From positions 1 to 35,044 of the forward strand of contig RFHQ01000161.1 in the NCBI GenBank assembly GCA_003695765.1: a stretch of 35,044 bases of DNA. Reading direction: 5' to 3'. The notes below the pieces were generated by a model. That model was not told the DNA's origin, did no database searches, and saw only the letters and a list, made by a program, of their open reading frames with translations. This document shows positions 26,055-35,044 of the stretch, piece after piece. Made by a program: the position numbers and the translations under genes. Position 1 is the stretch's first letter; each line of letters opens with the position of its first letter. This DNA comes from Gammaproteobacteria bacterium (GTDB taxonomy: Bacteria; Pseudomonadota; Gammaproteobacteria; Steroidobacterales; GCA-2729495).

Positions 26055-27181
26055 CGGGCCAGTAGCTTCCGGTGCGTCTGGATGGACATGAGAATACCGA
26101 AACCGGTCAACAGGGTCACCATCGAGGTACCGCCGGCACTGATCAGCGGCAAGGGCACGCCGACGACCGGCAGCAGGCCGATGACCATCGCGGTATTGAC
26201 GAACACATAGAAAAAGAAGGTCAGGCTGATACTGCCCGCCAGCAGTCGGCTGAACGTGTCCTGCGCAGTCGCCGCGATGAACAGGCCGCGGCTGACGATG
26301 AGCAGGTAGATCAGCAGGACCGACAGCGCGCCGAGCAAGCCGAATTCTTCGCCGATCACCGCGAAGATGAAGTCCGTGGAGCGTTCCGGCAGGAACTCCA
26401 GCTGGGCCTGACTGCCGTTCAGCCAGCCCTTGCCGAACAGCCCGCCCGAGCCGATCGCGATCTTCGACTGGATGATGTGGTAACCGGCGCCCAGCGGATC
26501 ACGATCCGGGTCCAGCAGCGTCAGCACACGGGACTTCTGATAGTCGTGCATGACGAAATACCAGAGCGCCGGCAGCGAGACCAGGGCCACGCCGATCGCA
26601 CTGAAGAGGTAGGCCGCGCCGATGCCGGCGAGAAAGATGACGGCGGCTCCGGCCAGCGTGATCAGGATCGCGGTGCCGAGATCCGGTTGCAATGCGATCA
26701 TGGCGACGGGCAGCAGGGTCAGCGCCAGGCACAGCAGGATCGTGCCGAAGCTCGGCGGCAGCGGGCGTTCGTGCAGCAGCCAGGCCAGCATCATCGGCAG
26801 GGCGAGCTTCATGATCTCCGACGGCTGGAAGCGCAGGCCGATGTCCAGCCAGCGCCGTGCGCCCTTGCCGATGTCGCCGGTGTACAGCACCAGCGCCAGC
26901 AGCAGCAGGCCGGCCAGGTACAGCCACGGCGCCAGGCGCCGGTACCAGGCGGGTGGCAACTGGGCGACCAGCAGCATTGCGGCCAAGGCCACCAGCAGGC
27001 GGATCGCCTGGCGCAGGACCAGGGCTTCGCTCTGGCCGACCGCGCTGTAGAGGACCAGCAGGCCCAGGGCCATGATCGCGAGGATCCCGGCGAGCAGCAT
27101 CCCGTCGAGATGCAGGCGGCCGAGCAGGCGGGCCGTGGCCGTGAGCCGTGGGGGACGGCTGCCGTTCAACAGCGTGGTCAT
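26051..27181 (-). CDS. rodA: Rod-shape SEDS peptidoglycan glycosyltransferase RodA
   Basis: The product is 376 residues with about ten membrane helices. Recognisable are the cytoplasmic start (LHLDGMLLAGILAIMALGLLVLYSA), RWLDIGLRFQPSEIMKLALPM, the catalytic Asp in ALQPDLGTAILI, SGGLFGKGWLNGSQAQLEFLPERSTDFIFAVIGEEFG and the SEDS end motif VVGVPLPLISAGGTSMVTLLTGFGILMS. RodA polymerises glycan strands with PBP2 during elongation. Its ATG overlaps the mrdA stop as ATGA, and its stop overlaps the mltB start the same way, so production of the polymerase pair and of a hydrolase is tightly linked. Confidence 0.97.
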   Translation of the reverse strand: MTTLLNGSRPPRLTATARLLGRLHLDGMLLAGILAIMALGLLVLYSAVGQSEALVLRQAIRLLVALAAMLLVAQLPPAWYRRLAPWLYLAGLLLLALVLYTGDIGKGARRWLDIGLRFQPSEIMKLALPMMLAWLLHERPLPPSFGTILLCLALTLLPVAMIALQPDLGTAILITLAGAAVIFLAGIGAAYLFSAIGVALVSLPALWYFVMHDYQKSRVLTLLDPDRDPLGAGYHIIQSKIAIGSGGLFGKGWLNGSQAQLEFLPERSTDFIFAVIGEEFGLLGALSVLLIYLLIVSRGLFIAATAQDTFSRLLAGSISLTFFFYVFVNTAMVIGLLPVVGVPLPLISAGGTSMVTLLTGFGILMSIQTHRKLLAR

Positions 27182-29037
27182 GGCCCTGTCCCCAGGTAGG
27201 TTTCGATCACGCGGCGCGCGATCGGGGCGGCCGTGCGACTGCCGCTCTCGCCGTTCTCGACTACGACAGCGACGGCGATCGCCGGCCGTTCCAGTGGCGC
27301 GAAGGCGACGAACAGCGCATGGTCGCGCATCCGCTCCGCGATGTCTTCGGACTCGTATTCCTCGTCCTGGGCGACGCTGAACACCTGCGCGGTGCCGCTC
27401 TTGCCCGCCATCGTGAACGGCGCGTCGTAGCCGACCGCGCGCGCCGTGCCGATCTGGCTCTGCAGGACCGCGTGCATCGCGCTGATGATCCGGTCCCAAT
27501 GCTCCGGCTCGGTGACCGCCACTTCGTCGAGCGGCTCCGGGCCGAGGTACTCGATGTCACCGCTGACCGGGTCGCGGACGCCGCGCAGCATACTCGGCCG
27601 GTAACGCTTGCCCCGCGCCGCGATCGTCGCAGTCGCCTCGGCGAGTTGCAGCGGCGTGGCCAGCAGATAGCCCTGGCCGATACCGGTGATGACGGTCTCG
27701 CCTGGGTACCAGACCTGATCCTCCCGGCGGCGAAAGGCGGCGCGTTTCCACTCGGGCGTCGGCACCAGGCCGCTCTTCTCCCCGCCGAGGTCGATGCCGG
27801 TGCGGCTGCCCAGCCCGAACATCTTGAGATAGCTGGCGATGCGCTCGATGCCGAGCTGTCGTGCCAGATCGTAGAAATAGACATCGCAGGACTCGGCGAT
27901 CGCCCGGTGCAGGTCGACCGGGCCGTGCCCGCCCGGTTTCCAGTCACGATAGCGATGGCTCTTTCCCGGCAGCTGGTAATAACCGCCACAATAGACCGTG
28001 TCGTCCGGGCGCAGGCCGATGCTGTCCAGCGCCGCCAGCCCGAGCAGCGGCTTGATGGTCGAGCCGGGCGGGTAGGTGCCGCGCAGCGCCCGGTTGAACA
28101 GCGGCCGGTCCGGGTCTTCCTGCAGCCGGCGGAACTCGCGGCGGGTCATGCCCGAACTGAAGGCATTGCTGTCGTAGGACGGCGCGCTGACGAAGGCCAG
28201 GATCTCGCCGGTGTTCGGATCGATCGCAACGACGGCGCCGCGGCGCCCGGCGAGCCCTTGCCAGGCAGCCAGTTGTGTCTCCACGTCGAGGCTCAGCACC
28301 AGATCCTCGCCGGGGCGCGAAGCCTCGCCGCCGAGCCGGTCCATGATCCGGCCGCGGGCATTGACCAGCACCTCCGCATGGCCGACCTTGCCGTGCAGCA
28401 GCCGCTCGTAGCTGGCTTCGACGGCGACCTTGCCGATCACGGCCGTGCCGGCGTATTCGGCCTCGTCCAGTTCCCGCTTCTCTGCGGCGCTGATGCCGCC
28501 GACGTAGCCGACGGCGTGAGCAAAGGCGGGGCCGTAGGGATAGTTGCGTGCCAGTCGCGCACGAATCTCCACGCCCGGAAAGCGCGGCCGATTCACGGCG
28601 AAGCGGGCGACCGCCTCGTCGTCCAGCCGTTGCCGGATCGCGATCGAGTCGAAGCTGCGGTGCGAGGCGATCAGTTCCTTGAGTTCGGCGATGTCGACCG
28701 GGTCCAGCAAGCCGATCTCGGCCAGACCGCTCAGCGTGGCGTCGAGATCCGGCACCTGTTCCGGAACCAGTTCCAGCTGGTAGCTGGGGACGTTCTCGGC
28801 GAGTACGCGGCCGTGACGGTCGAAGATCAGTCCGCGTGTCGGCGGCACCGGCTGCACGCGGATCCGGTTGCCCTGGGACTGTGCCGAATAATGGTCATAG
28901 TCGATCAGCTGCAGTTGCACCAGGCGCGCGATCACCAGCCCCGACAGCGCGCAGATCAGCAGCGCCGACAGGATCAGGCGACCGAGAAACAGGCGTTGCT
29001 CGGCCCAGTGATCCTTGATCCGCAGGTTTGCCGCCAT
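27178..29037 (-). CDS. mrdA: Penicillin-binding protein 2 (elongation transpeptidase)
   Basis: The product is 619 residues. It has a short cytoplasmic N-terminus and one membrane helix (about 17-43), a pedestal region from about 60 (PPTRGLIFDRHGRVLAEN) to 250, and the transpeptidase domain. Active-site motifs are S-T-I-K with Ser326 (YPPGSTIKPLLG), S-C-D in ESCDVYFY, and K-S-G-T (546-549). It crosslinks new lateral-wall peptidoglycan in the periplasm and activates RodA. It starts 35 bases after mreD, and the order mreBCD-mrdA-rodA is the standard elongasome arrangement. All catalytic residues are intact. Confidence 0.97.
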   Translation of the reverse strand: MAANLRIKDHWAEQRLFLGRLILSALLICALSGLVIARLVQLQLIDYDHYSAQSQGNRIRVQPVPPTRGLIFDRHGRVLAENVPSYQLELVPEQVPDLDATLSGLAEIGLLDPVDIAELKELIASHRSFDSIAIRQRLDDEAVARFAVNRPRFPGVEIRARLARNYPYGPAFAHAVGYVGGISAAEKRELDEAEYAGTAVIGKVAVEASYERLLHGKVGHAEVLVNARGRIMDRLGGEASRPGEDLVLSLDVETQLAAWQGLAGRRGAVVAIDPNTGEILAFVSAPSYDSNAFSSGMTRREFRRLQEDPDRPLFNRALRGTYPPGSTIKPLLGLAALDSIGLRPDDTVYCGGYYQLPGKSHRYRDWKPGGHGPVDLHRAIAESCDVYFYDLARQLGIERIASYLKMFGLGSRTGIDLGGEKSGLVPTPEWKRAAFRRREDQVWYPGETVITGIGQGYLLATPLQLAEATATIAARGKRYRPSMLRGVRDPVSGDIEYLGPEPLDEVAVTEPEHWDRIISAMHAVLQSQIGTARAVGYDAPFTMAGKSGTAQVFSVAQDEEYESEDIAERMRDHALFVAFAPLERPAIAVAVVVENGESGSRTAAPIARRVIETYLGTGP

Positions 29038-29072
29038 GCCCGTTGTGATTCTTCAGGGAGCGCCGGCGGCCA

Positions 29073-29573
29073 TCAGGCGAAGGCGCGATCGCGTTGCTCC
29101 AGCCGTTCCCGGATGCGGTCCAGCAGCGCCATCACCGGTGGCCACAACAGGCCGCCCACCAGCACCTGGCTCCAGCGCGCGATGCCGACCGGCGGATTGC
29201 CGGCCATGCCGTCGATCCAGAACAGCAGGAAGGCCTCGAGCGCCAGCAGCGCGAATACCGTGGCCGTGAGTTGCCATAGCGGGAATATACGGATCTGCAG
29301 ATGGAAGCGCAGTGTCAGGTAGCCCAGAATGCAGAGGCTGAACGCGTGCTGGCCGAGGATGTCGCCCTGCAGCACGTCTAGCAGCAGGCCGATCAGCCAG
29401 GCGCTGCCCGGCCCGAAGCGCCGCGGCCACATCATGACCCAGTAGATCACCGCCATGCTGGCCCAAGGAGGGCGGAAGGGCGCCAGCGCCGCCGGCAGCG
29501 GCAGGGACATCAAGGCGGCCGCGCCCAGCAGCACGAGCCAGACCGGCCAGGCGGGTGCCGAACGGCGGCTCAA
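29073..29573 (-). CDS. mreD: Rod-shape-determining membrane protein MreD
   Basis: The product is 166 residues with about five membrane helices and the family pattern PPWASMAVIYWVMMWPRRFGPGSAWLIGLLLDVLQGDILGQHAFSL. The start is a TTG overlapping the mreC stop as TTGA. A strong GGGGAG site lies 8 bases upstream, which supports TTG as the real start even though an ATG occurs 22 codons later inside the first helix. MreD is an inner-membrane part of the elongasome that works with MreC to activate PBP2-RodA. Confidence 0.94.
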   Translation of the reverse strand: MSRRSAPAWPVWLVLLGAAALMSLPLPAALAPFRPPWASMAVIYWVMMWPRRFGPGSAWLIGLLLDVLQGDILGQHAFSLCILGYLTLRFHLQIRIFPLWQLTATVFALLALEAFLLFWIDGMAGNPPVGIARWSQVLVGGLLWPPVMALLDRIRERLEQRDRAFA

Positions 29574-30439
29574 GGTCCGCGCTCCCCGGCGGCCGTTGCC
29601 TGCCCCGGCCAGATCAGCAGCACTTCGCGTATCCGGTCGAGCTTCGCGGCCGGTTGCGCGCTGACGGTCAGGAAGGGCTCGCCCGGCCCGCTGCTGACCT
29701 CGGTCACGGTGCCGACGGGGTAACCGGGCGGAAAACTTCCGCCCAGGCCCGAGGTCACGAGCAGGTCGCCCGGCTGCACGTCGGCATTGCGCGGCAGGAA
29801 CGGCAGCGACAGCCGGTCGACCTGGCCGGTGCCGACGGCGATGGTCCGCTGCCGCGTGCGCAGCAGTTCCACCGGCACCGCGTGTTCGACGTCGGTGATC
29901 AGCAGTGCCTCGGCCGAGAAGACCTGGTCGCGGGTTACCTGGCCGACCACACCGTCGGCGTCGATCAGCGCCTGGCCGACGAACACACCGTCGCGGCTGC
30001 CCTTGTTGATGACGATGCGCTGGCGGAAGGGGTTCATGTCCACGGCCATGATCTCGGCGATCAGCACGCGGTCGCTGACCTTGGCCGTGGATTCGAGCAG
30101 TGCGCGCAGGCGGGCGTTCTCCTGCTCCAGCGAGGCCATGCGCTGCAGCCGGCCGGCCTGCTCCAGCAATCGGCGCTGCAGGGCTTCGTTTTCGTCCAGC
30201 AACTGGCCGCGCGTCGCCAGGTTCTCGGCGAGCCAGCGCCCGGCGGCGACCGGCGAGTCCAGCAGCAGTTGCAGCGGATACGCGCTGGCGGCCAGCACCC
30301 GGCGCAGGTCGAGCAGCAACTGGCTGCGACTGTCGGTCACCATCAGCAGGACCGCAATCAGGCAGAACACGGCGGCACGCAGTCCGGGACTGGTTTCGCG
30401 GAAGCCGCGCTGTTCGCTGTCAGGTGTGTTGAGCGCCAT
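29570..30439 (-). CDS. mreC: Rod-shape-determining protein MreC
   Basis: The product is 289 residues. A membrane helix (about 20-37, LRAAVFCLIAVLLMVTDSRS) is followed by a coiled coil (about 70-118, rich in Leu, Glu and Gln heptads) and the two beta-barrel domains (RVLIAEIMAVDMNPFRQRIVINKGSRDGVFVGQALIDADGVVGQV and GDLLVTSGLGGSFPPGYPVGTVTEV). It is the periplasmic scaffold that binds PBP2 and opens it for synthesis. It lies 62 bases after mreB and overlaps mreD. Confidence 0.96.
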   Translation of the reverse strand: MALNTPDSEQRGFRETSPGLRAAVFCLIAVLLMVTDSRSQLLLDLRRVLAASAYPLQLLLDSPVAAGRWLAENLATRGQLLDENEALQRRLLEQAGRLQRMASLEQENARLRALLESTAKVSDRVLIAEIMAVDMNPFRQRIVINKGSRDGVFVGQALIDADGVVGQVTRDQVFSAEALLITDVEHAVPVELLRTRQRTIAVGTGQVDRLSLPFLPRNADVQPGDLLVTSGLGGSFPPGYPVGTVTEVSSGPGEPFLTVSAQPAAKLDRIREVLLIWPGQATAAGERGP

Positions 30440-30501
30440 GCACCAGCTGGGTCAGCGCCGCGTGGCGGCCGGCGCGCGTGTCGGGCCCGGGCCGCCCGCA
30501 G

Positions 30502-31563
<1,062 letters not shown>

Positions 31564-31622
31564 CTAACCCGTAAAACGCCGGCTACTCTAGCAACGGGGG
31601 GGCAAATGGGCAACTGCGGGTG

Positions 31623-31628
31623 TATAGT
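31623..31628 (+). promoter_or_regulatory. Candidate -10 box (TATAGT) for gatCAB
   Basis: TATAGT is preceded directly by TG and lies 38 bases before the gatC GTG at 31667. The -35 position (about 31600-31605) has no match to TTGACA. It is the most AT-rich promoter-like patch in the 121-base mreB/gatC divergent region. Confidence 0.35.
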
Positions 31629-31666
31629 TACGCGCTTTTCCGGAGCGCGGAAACGCGGCGAAAAAA

Positions 31667-31954
31667 GTGGCCCTCAGCAGACAGGACGTAGAGCATATTG
31701 CGGACTTGGCCCGACTGGAGATCGGCGACGATGAAATCGCCGACATGGTCGCCAAGCTCTCGCAGATTCTCGGCATGGTCGCTGAACTCGGCGCAGCCGA
31801 CACGAGCGGGGTCGAGCCGATGGCGCACCCGCTGGAGATGGCGCAGCGCCTGCGTCCGGATGAGGTCACGGAGTCGGACCACCGCGAGCTCTACCAGCAG
31901 AATGCCCCGGACGTGGTCGACGGCCTGTACCGGGTGCCGAAAGTCATCGAGTAG
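31667..31954 (+). CDS. gatC: Asp-tRNA(Asn)/Glu-tRNA(Gln) amidotransferase subunit C
   Basis: The product is 95 residues starting at a GTG. It shows the family pattern LSRQDVEHIADLARLEIGDDEIADMVAKLSQILGMVAEL and the C-terminal LRPDEVTES ... NAPDVVDGLYRVPKVIE. GatC wraps around the GatA-GatB interface. The heterotrimer amidates mischarged Glu-tRNA(Gln) or Asp-tRNA(Asn), implying the cell lacks at least one of the matching direct synthetases. gatA starts 4 bases after its stop. Confidence 0.96.
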   Translation: MALSRQDVEHIADLARLEIGDDEIADMVAKLSQILGMVAELGAADTSGVEPMAHPLEMAQRLRPDEVTESDHRELYQQNAPDVVDGLYRVPKVIE

Positions 31955-31957
31955 GCA

Positions 31958-33409
31958 ATGCCCCGGCCGACCCTGGCAGAGCTGTCCCGTGCCCTGGCAG
32001 CCGGCGAGACCAGCAGCCGCGAACTGACGGAGGCGGCGCTGGCACGGATCGCGGCCGGCGACGAACGGCTGAATGCCTTTATTAATGTGTGCGCCGATGA
32101 GGCCCTGGCGGCAGCCGAGGCGGCCGACCGGCGGCGCGAGCGCGGCGAGGCGGGGCCGCTGACCGGCATCCCGATCGCGCACAAGGACATCTTCTGCACG
32201 GCCGGCATCGCGACCACCTGCGGCTCGCGGATGCTGGAGAATTTCGTGCCGCCCTACGACGCCACCGTGGTGCAGCGGCTGGCCGACGCCGGCGTCGTCT
32301 GCGTCGGCAAGACCAACATGGACGAGTTCGCGATGGGCTCGTCGAACGAGACCAGTTATTACGGGCCGGTGCGCAACCCCTGGGACGTCGAACGCTCCCC
32401 CGGCGGATCTTCCGGCGGTTCGGCCGCCGCGGTAGCCGGCGGGCTCGTCGTCGCCGCAACCGGCACCGACACCGGTGGCTCGATCCGCCAGCCGGCGGCG
32501 CTCTGCGGCGTCACCGGCATCAAGCCGACCTACGGGCGGGTGTCACGCTGGGGCATGATCGCCTTTGCATCCAGCCTGGACCAGGGCGGTGTGCTGGCAC
32601 TGAACGCCGAGGACGCCGCAATGCTGTTGACCGCGATGTCCGGCTTCGACCCGCGCGATTCCACCAGCGCCGAGGAACCGGTGCCCGACTATGTTGCCGC
32701 CCTGCACGGTGAACTGGCCGGACGTCGCATCGGCATCGTCCGGGAGTTCTTCGACGATGGCCTGGACGCCGGCTGTGCCGCGGCCGTGCGCGAGGCGCTG
32801 GGCGTGCTGGAAAGCCAGGGCGCCGAACTGGTCGAGGTTTCGCTGCCGAAGATCGGTCTCTCGGTGCCGACCTATTACATCGTCGCGCCGGCCGAGGCCT
32901 CATCGAACCTCTCGCGCTACGACGGCATCCGCTTCGGTTACCGCCACCCCGACGCGGCGACACTGGAAGAACTGTACAAGCTGACCCGCAAGGAGGGCTT
33001 CGGTGCCGAGGTCAAGCGGCGTATCCTGACCGGGACCTATGTGCTGTCCGCCGGCTATTACGACGCTTATTACCTCAAGGCCCAGAAGGTCCGCCAGCTG
33101 ATCGCCGACGATTTCCGCCGTGCCTTCGCCGAGGTCGATCTGCTCGCCGGGCCGACGGTGCCGACGCCGGCCTTCCGCCTCGGCGAGAAGCTCGACGACC
33201 CGGTGCAGATGTACCTGAACGACATCTATACGATCGGCGCGAACCTGGCCGGACTGCCGGCGGCCTCGGTGCCCTGCGGCTTCGTCGACGGCCTGCCCGT
33301 CGGCCTGCAACTGATCGCGCCGGCCTTCGGCGAAGCCCTGCTGCTGAATGCCGCCCACCGCTATCAGCAGGCGAGCGACTGGCACCATGCGCAGCCGGAG
33401 GCTGGCTGA
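31958..33409 (+). CDS. gatA: Asp-tRNA(Asn)/Glu-tRNA(Gln) amidotransferase subunit A
   Basis: The product is 483 residues, an amidase-signature enzyme. The Ser-cisSer-Lys triad is Lys76 (IAHKDIF), cis-Ser151 ([16 protein letters not shown]) and Ser175 ([12 protein letters not shown]), with the same spacing as in characterised GatA proteins. GatA releases ammonia from glutamine and channels it to GatB. The gene lies between gatC and gatB, 4 bases and 1 base from them respectively, so all three are expressed as one operon. Confidence 0.97.
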   Translation: MPRPTLAELSRALAAGETSSRELTEAALARIAAGDERLNAFINVCADEALAAAEAADRRRERGEAGPLTGIPIAHKDIFCTAGIATTCGSRMLENFVPPYDATVVQRLADAGVVCVGKTNMDEFAMGSSNETSYYGPVRNPWDVERSPGGSSGGSAAAVAGGLVVAATGTDTGGSIRQPAALCGVTGIKPTYGRVSRWGMIAFASSLDQGGVLALNAEDAAMLLTAMSGFDPRDSTSAEEPVPDYVAALHGELAGRRIGIVREFFDDGLDAGCAAAVREALGVLESQGAELVEVSLPKIGLSVPTYYIVAPAEASSNLSRYDGIRFGYRHPDAATLEELYKLTRKEGFGAEVKRRILTGTYVLSAGYYDAYYLKAQKVRQLIADDFRRAFAEVDLLAGPTVPTPAFRLGEKLDDPVQMYLNDIYTIGANLAGLPAASVPCGFVDGLPVGLQLIAPAFGEALLLNAAHRYQQASDWHHAQPEAG

Positions 33410-33410
33410 C

Positions 33411-34841
33411 ATGGTCTGGGAAACGGTCATCGGCCTGGAGATCCATGCGCAGCTGGCGACGCGCAGCAAGATCTTTTCCGGCTCGCCGACGGCCTATGGC
33501 GCCGAACCGAACACCCAGGCCTCGCTGGTCGACCTCGGCTATCCAGGCGTGCTGCCGGTGCTGAACGCGGAAGCCGTGCGGATGGCCGCCTTGTTCGGGC
33601 TGGCGATCGGCGCGACCGTGGCCCGGCGCTCGGTGTTCGCCCGTAAGAACTACTTCTACCCGGACCTGCCGAAGGGTTACCAGATCAGCCAGTATGAACT
33701 GCCGATCGTGCAGGGCGGCAGCCTGCTGATCCGCCTGCCCGACGGCAGCGAGAAGCGCATCGGCGTCACGCGCGCGCACCTCGAGGAAGATGCCGGCAAG
33801 TCGCTGCACGAAGGCCTCGGCGATGCGACTGGCATCGACCTGAACCGGGCCGGCACGCCCTTGCTGGAAATCGTCTCCGAGCCGGACATGCGCAGCCCGG
33901 CGGAGGCCGCGGCCTACATGCGCGAGATCCACCAGCTCGTGCGTTACCTCGGCATCTGCGACGGCAACATGCAGGAAGGTTCCTTCCGCTGCGACGCCAA
34001 TGTTTCGGTTCGCCCGCAGGGCGAGGCCAAGCTGGGCACCCGGACGGAACTCAAGAACCTGAACTCCTTTCGCTTCATCGAAAAGGCAATCGAATACGAG
34101 GTCGAGCGGCAGATCGACGTGCTGGAATCCGGCGGCCAGATCGTGCAGGAGACGCGGCTGTACGACGCCGACCGGAACGTCACGCGCTCGATGCGCAGCA
34201 AGGAAGAGGCCAACGATTACCGCTACTTCCCCGACCCGGACCTGCTGCCGCTGGTGCTCAGCGAGGCCTTCCTGGCCGAGGTGCAGGCCGAGTTGCCGGA
34301 GCTGCCGGAGGCGAAGCGCCGGCGCTTCGTCGCCAGCTTCGGGCTGCGCGACGACGATGTCGCGACGCTGACGGCGAGCCGCGAGCTGGCCGATTACTTC
34401 GAAGCCGTCGCGGCCACGGCGGAGGACCCGCGGCTGGCGGCCAACTGGGTGCTGGGCGAGCTGTCGGCGGCGCTGAACCGCGACGGCCTGGAGGTCGGCG
34501 CCAGCCGCGTGCCGCCGCATGCGCTCGGAGCGCTGCTCAAGCGGATCGAGGACGGCACGCTGTCGGGCAAGCTGGCCAAGGACGTGTTCGAGGCGATGTG
34601 GCGAGGCGAGGGCAGCGCCGACGAGATCATCGAGCAGCGCGGCCTGAAACAGATCACGGACAGCGGCGCGATTGAGGCGCTGGTCGATGAGGTGCTCGCG
34701 GCCAGCGAGGCGCAGGTGCAGCAATACCGCGACGGCAATCACAAGGTGCTGGGCTACCTGGTCGGCCAGGTCATGAAGGCCTCGGGCGGCAAGGCGAACC
34801 CGAAACAGGTCAACGAATTGCTGCGCCGCAAGCTCGGCTGA
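33411..34841 (+). CDS. gatB: Asp-tRNA(Asn)/Glu-tRNA(Gln) amidotransferase subunit B
   Basis: From the ATG at 33411, which gives the standard start [15 protein letters not shown], the product is 476 residues. Family blocks include [50 protein letters not shown] and [20 protein letters not shown], covering the kinase-like cradle that activates and amidates the tRNA-bound carboxylate. The C-terminal YqeY-like tail, ending [17 protein letters not shown], binds tRNA. A frame extending upstream to 33348 overlaps gatA and is not needed. Confidence 0.97.
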   Translation: MVWETVIGLEIHAQLATRSKIFSGSPTAYGAEPNTQASLVDLGYPGVLPVLNAEAVRMAALFGLAIGATVARRSVFARKNYFYPDLPKGYQISQYELPIVQGGSLLIRLPDGSEKRIGVTRAHLEEDAGKSLHEGLGDATGIDLNRAGTPLLEIVSEPDMRSPAEAAAYMREIHQLVRYLGICDGNMQEGSFRCDANVSVRPQGEAKLGTRTELKNLNSFRFIEKAIEYEVERQIDVLESGGQIVQETRLYDADRNVTRSMRSKEEANDYRYFPDPDLLPLVLSEAFLAEVQAELPELPEAKRRRFVASFGLRDDDVATLTASRELADYFEAVAATAEDPRLAANWVLGELSAALNRDGLEVGASRVPPHALGALLKRIEDGTLSGKLAKDVFEAMWRGEGSADEIIEQRGLKQITDSGAIEALVDEVLAASEAQVQQYRDGNHKVLGYLVGQVMKASGGKANPKQVNELLRRKLG

Positions 34842-34852
34842 CCCCAAGGCTG

Positions 34853-34872
34853 TGGCCGTTTTCGGCCATTTT
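34853..34872 (+). terminator. Probable terminator of the gatCAB operon
   Basis: A perfect 6-bp stem, TGGCCG (34853-34858) and CGGCCA (34863-34868), has a TTTT loop and is followed by TTTT. It begins 12 bases after the gatB stop. The stem and U-tract are short, so efficiency is uncertain. Confidence 0.6.
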
Positions 34873-34982
34873 CGCGACACGTTCGCTGCTCGTTTTCGAT
34901 TTTTCCTGCATTTTCAGATCCTGGCGCGGCCACCGCGGCCGCCGGGCGTCGCCGGGCCGAACTGTGACGCGGTTCTGGCAGT

Positions 34983-35004
34983 AATATAAAGAAATCTTTA
35001 TATT
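34983..35004. promoter_or_regulatory. Perfect AT-rich palindrome, probable repressor operator
   Basis: AATATAAAGA (34983-34992) and TCTTTATATT (34995-35004) are perfect inverted repeats around AA, standing out in otherwise GC-rich DNA, 8 bases before an ATG at 35013. The sequence contains possible -10 boxes (for example TATATT at 34999-35004), so a dimer bound here would block initiation. It resembles, from memory, operators of ArsR-family regulators of the methionine and S-adenosylhomocysteine cycle (SahR type); that assignment is an inference. Confidence 0.6.
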
Positions 35005-35012
35005 CAGCCTCC

Positions 35013-35044
35013 ATGTCCGTCGACACTGCCAGCCGATGCCTGAA
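35013..35044 (+). CDS. Start of a gene running off the right edge
   Basis: An ATG 8 bases after the palindrome opens a frame beginning MSVDTASRCL that stays open for the last ten codons of the window. There is no obvious ribosome site, and another ATG in a different frame lies at 35036. Too little is present to identify it; an autoregulated transcription factor of the ArsR type would fit the operator. Confidence 0.3.
   Translation, partial: MSVDTASRCL

Noticed and set aside
27148-29322. A 724-codon plus-strand frame
   Set aside because: It is antisense to mrdA and mreD, with shadow-type composition and no ribosome site or motif.
33075-34880. A 601-codon minus-strand frame
   Set aside because: It is antisense to gatA and gatB, both of which have clear family motifs on the plus strand.

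Overview
This window reads as chromosomal DNA of a high-GC gammaproteobacterium. Three things point there: the gene order lptD-surA-pdxA-rsmA-apaG-apaH, the cell-elongation block mreB-mreC-mreD-mrdA-rodA-mltB-rlpA-dacA followed by dat-ybeD-lipB, and gatCAB divergent from mreB. The order resembles Pseudomonas and orders such as Nevskiales or Steroidobacterales, but the genus cannot be fixed from this sequence alone. I see no tRNA, rRNA, CRISPR array, insertion sequence, integrase or phage gene. Codon usage looks uniform, so nothing stands out as recently acquired.

Layout. (1) 1-2726, minus strand: an accessory operon of an amidohydrolase-2 protein with an internal twin-arginine motif, a small exported cytochrome c, and a TauD/TfdA Fe(II)/2-oxoglutarate dioxygenase that runs off the left edge. 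(2) 2727-3131: a 405-base gene-free region. It holds a well-formed minus-strand rho-independent terminator preceded by stem-loops with a C-rich loop and a possible pseudoknot, which is my best candidate for an undescribed small RNA. It also holds an inverted repeat and probable promoters in both directions. (3) 3132-9598: a large lipoprotein subtilase, an NnrU-family membrane protein, a queuosine-precursor transporter (YhhQ family), a two-domain VOC protein and an unrecognised lipoprotein. (4) 9616-13446: a DUF255 thioredoxin-fold protein divergent from lgt-thyA. (5) 13448-20058, minus strand: lptD-surA-pdxA-rsmA-apaG-apaH, covering outer-membrane biogenesis, vitamin B6, ribosome maturation and Ap4A hydrolysis. 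(6) 20107-21220, plus strand: murU, without the amgK partner found beside it in Pseudomonas, and a small secreted unknown. (7) 21227-31545, minus strand: the elongasome and wall-remodelling operon ending in ybeD and lipB. (8) 31667-34841, plus strand: gatCAB. (9) 34842-35044: a terminator, then a perfect AT-rich palindrome just before a gene start at the right edge.

Much of the window serves the cell envelope. MreBCD, PBP2 and RodA build the lateral wall. MltB, RlpA and PBP5 trim it. Dat acts on D-amino acids, and MurU is a muropeptide-recycling enzyme. LptD and SurA assemble the outer membrane, and Lgt lipidates the several lipoproteins encoded here. Genes are tightly packed, with many 4-base stop/start overlaps (ATGA, GTGA and two TTGA). 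Convergent genes end 1 to 17 bases apart, and at two junctions a hairpin contains both stop codons.
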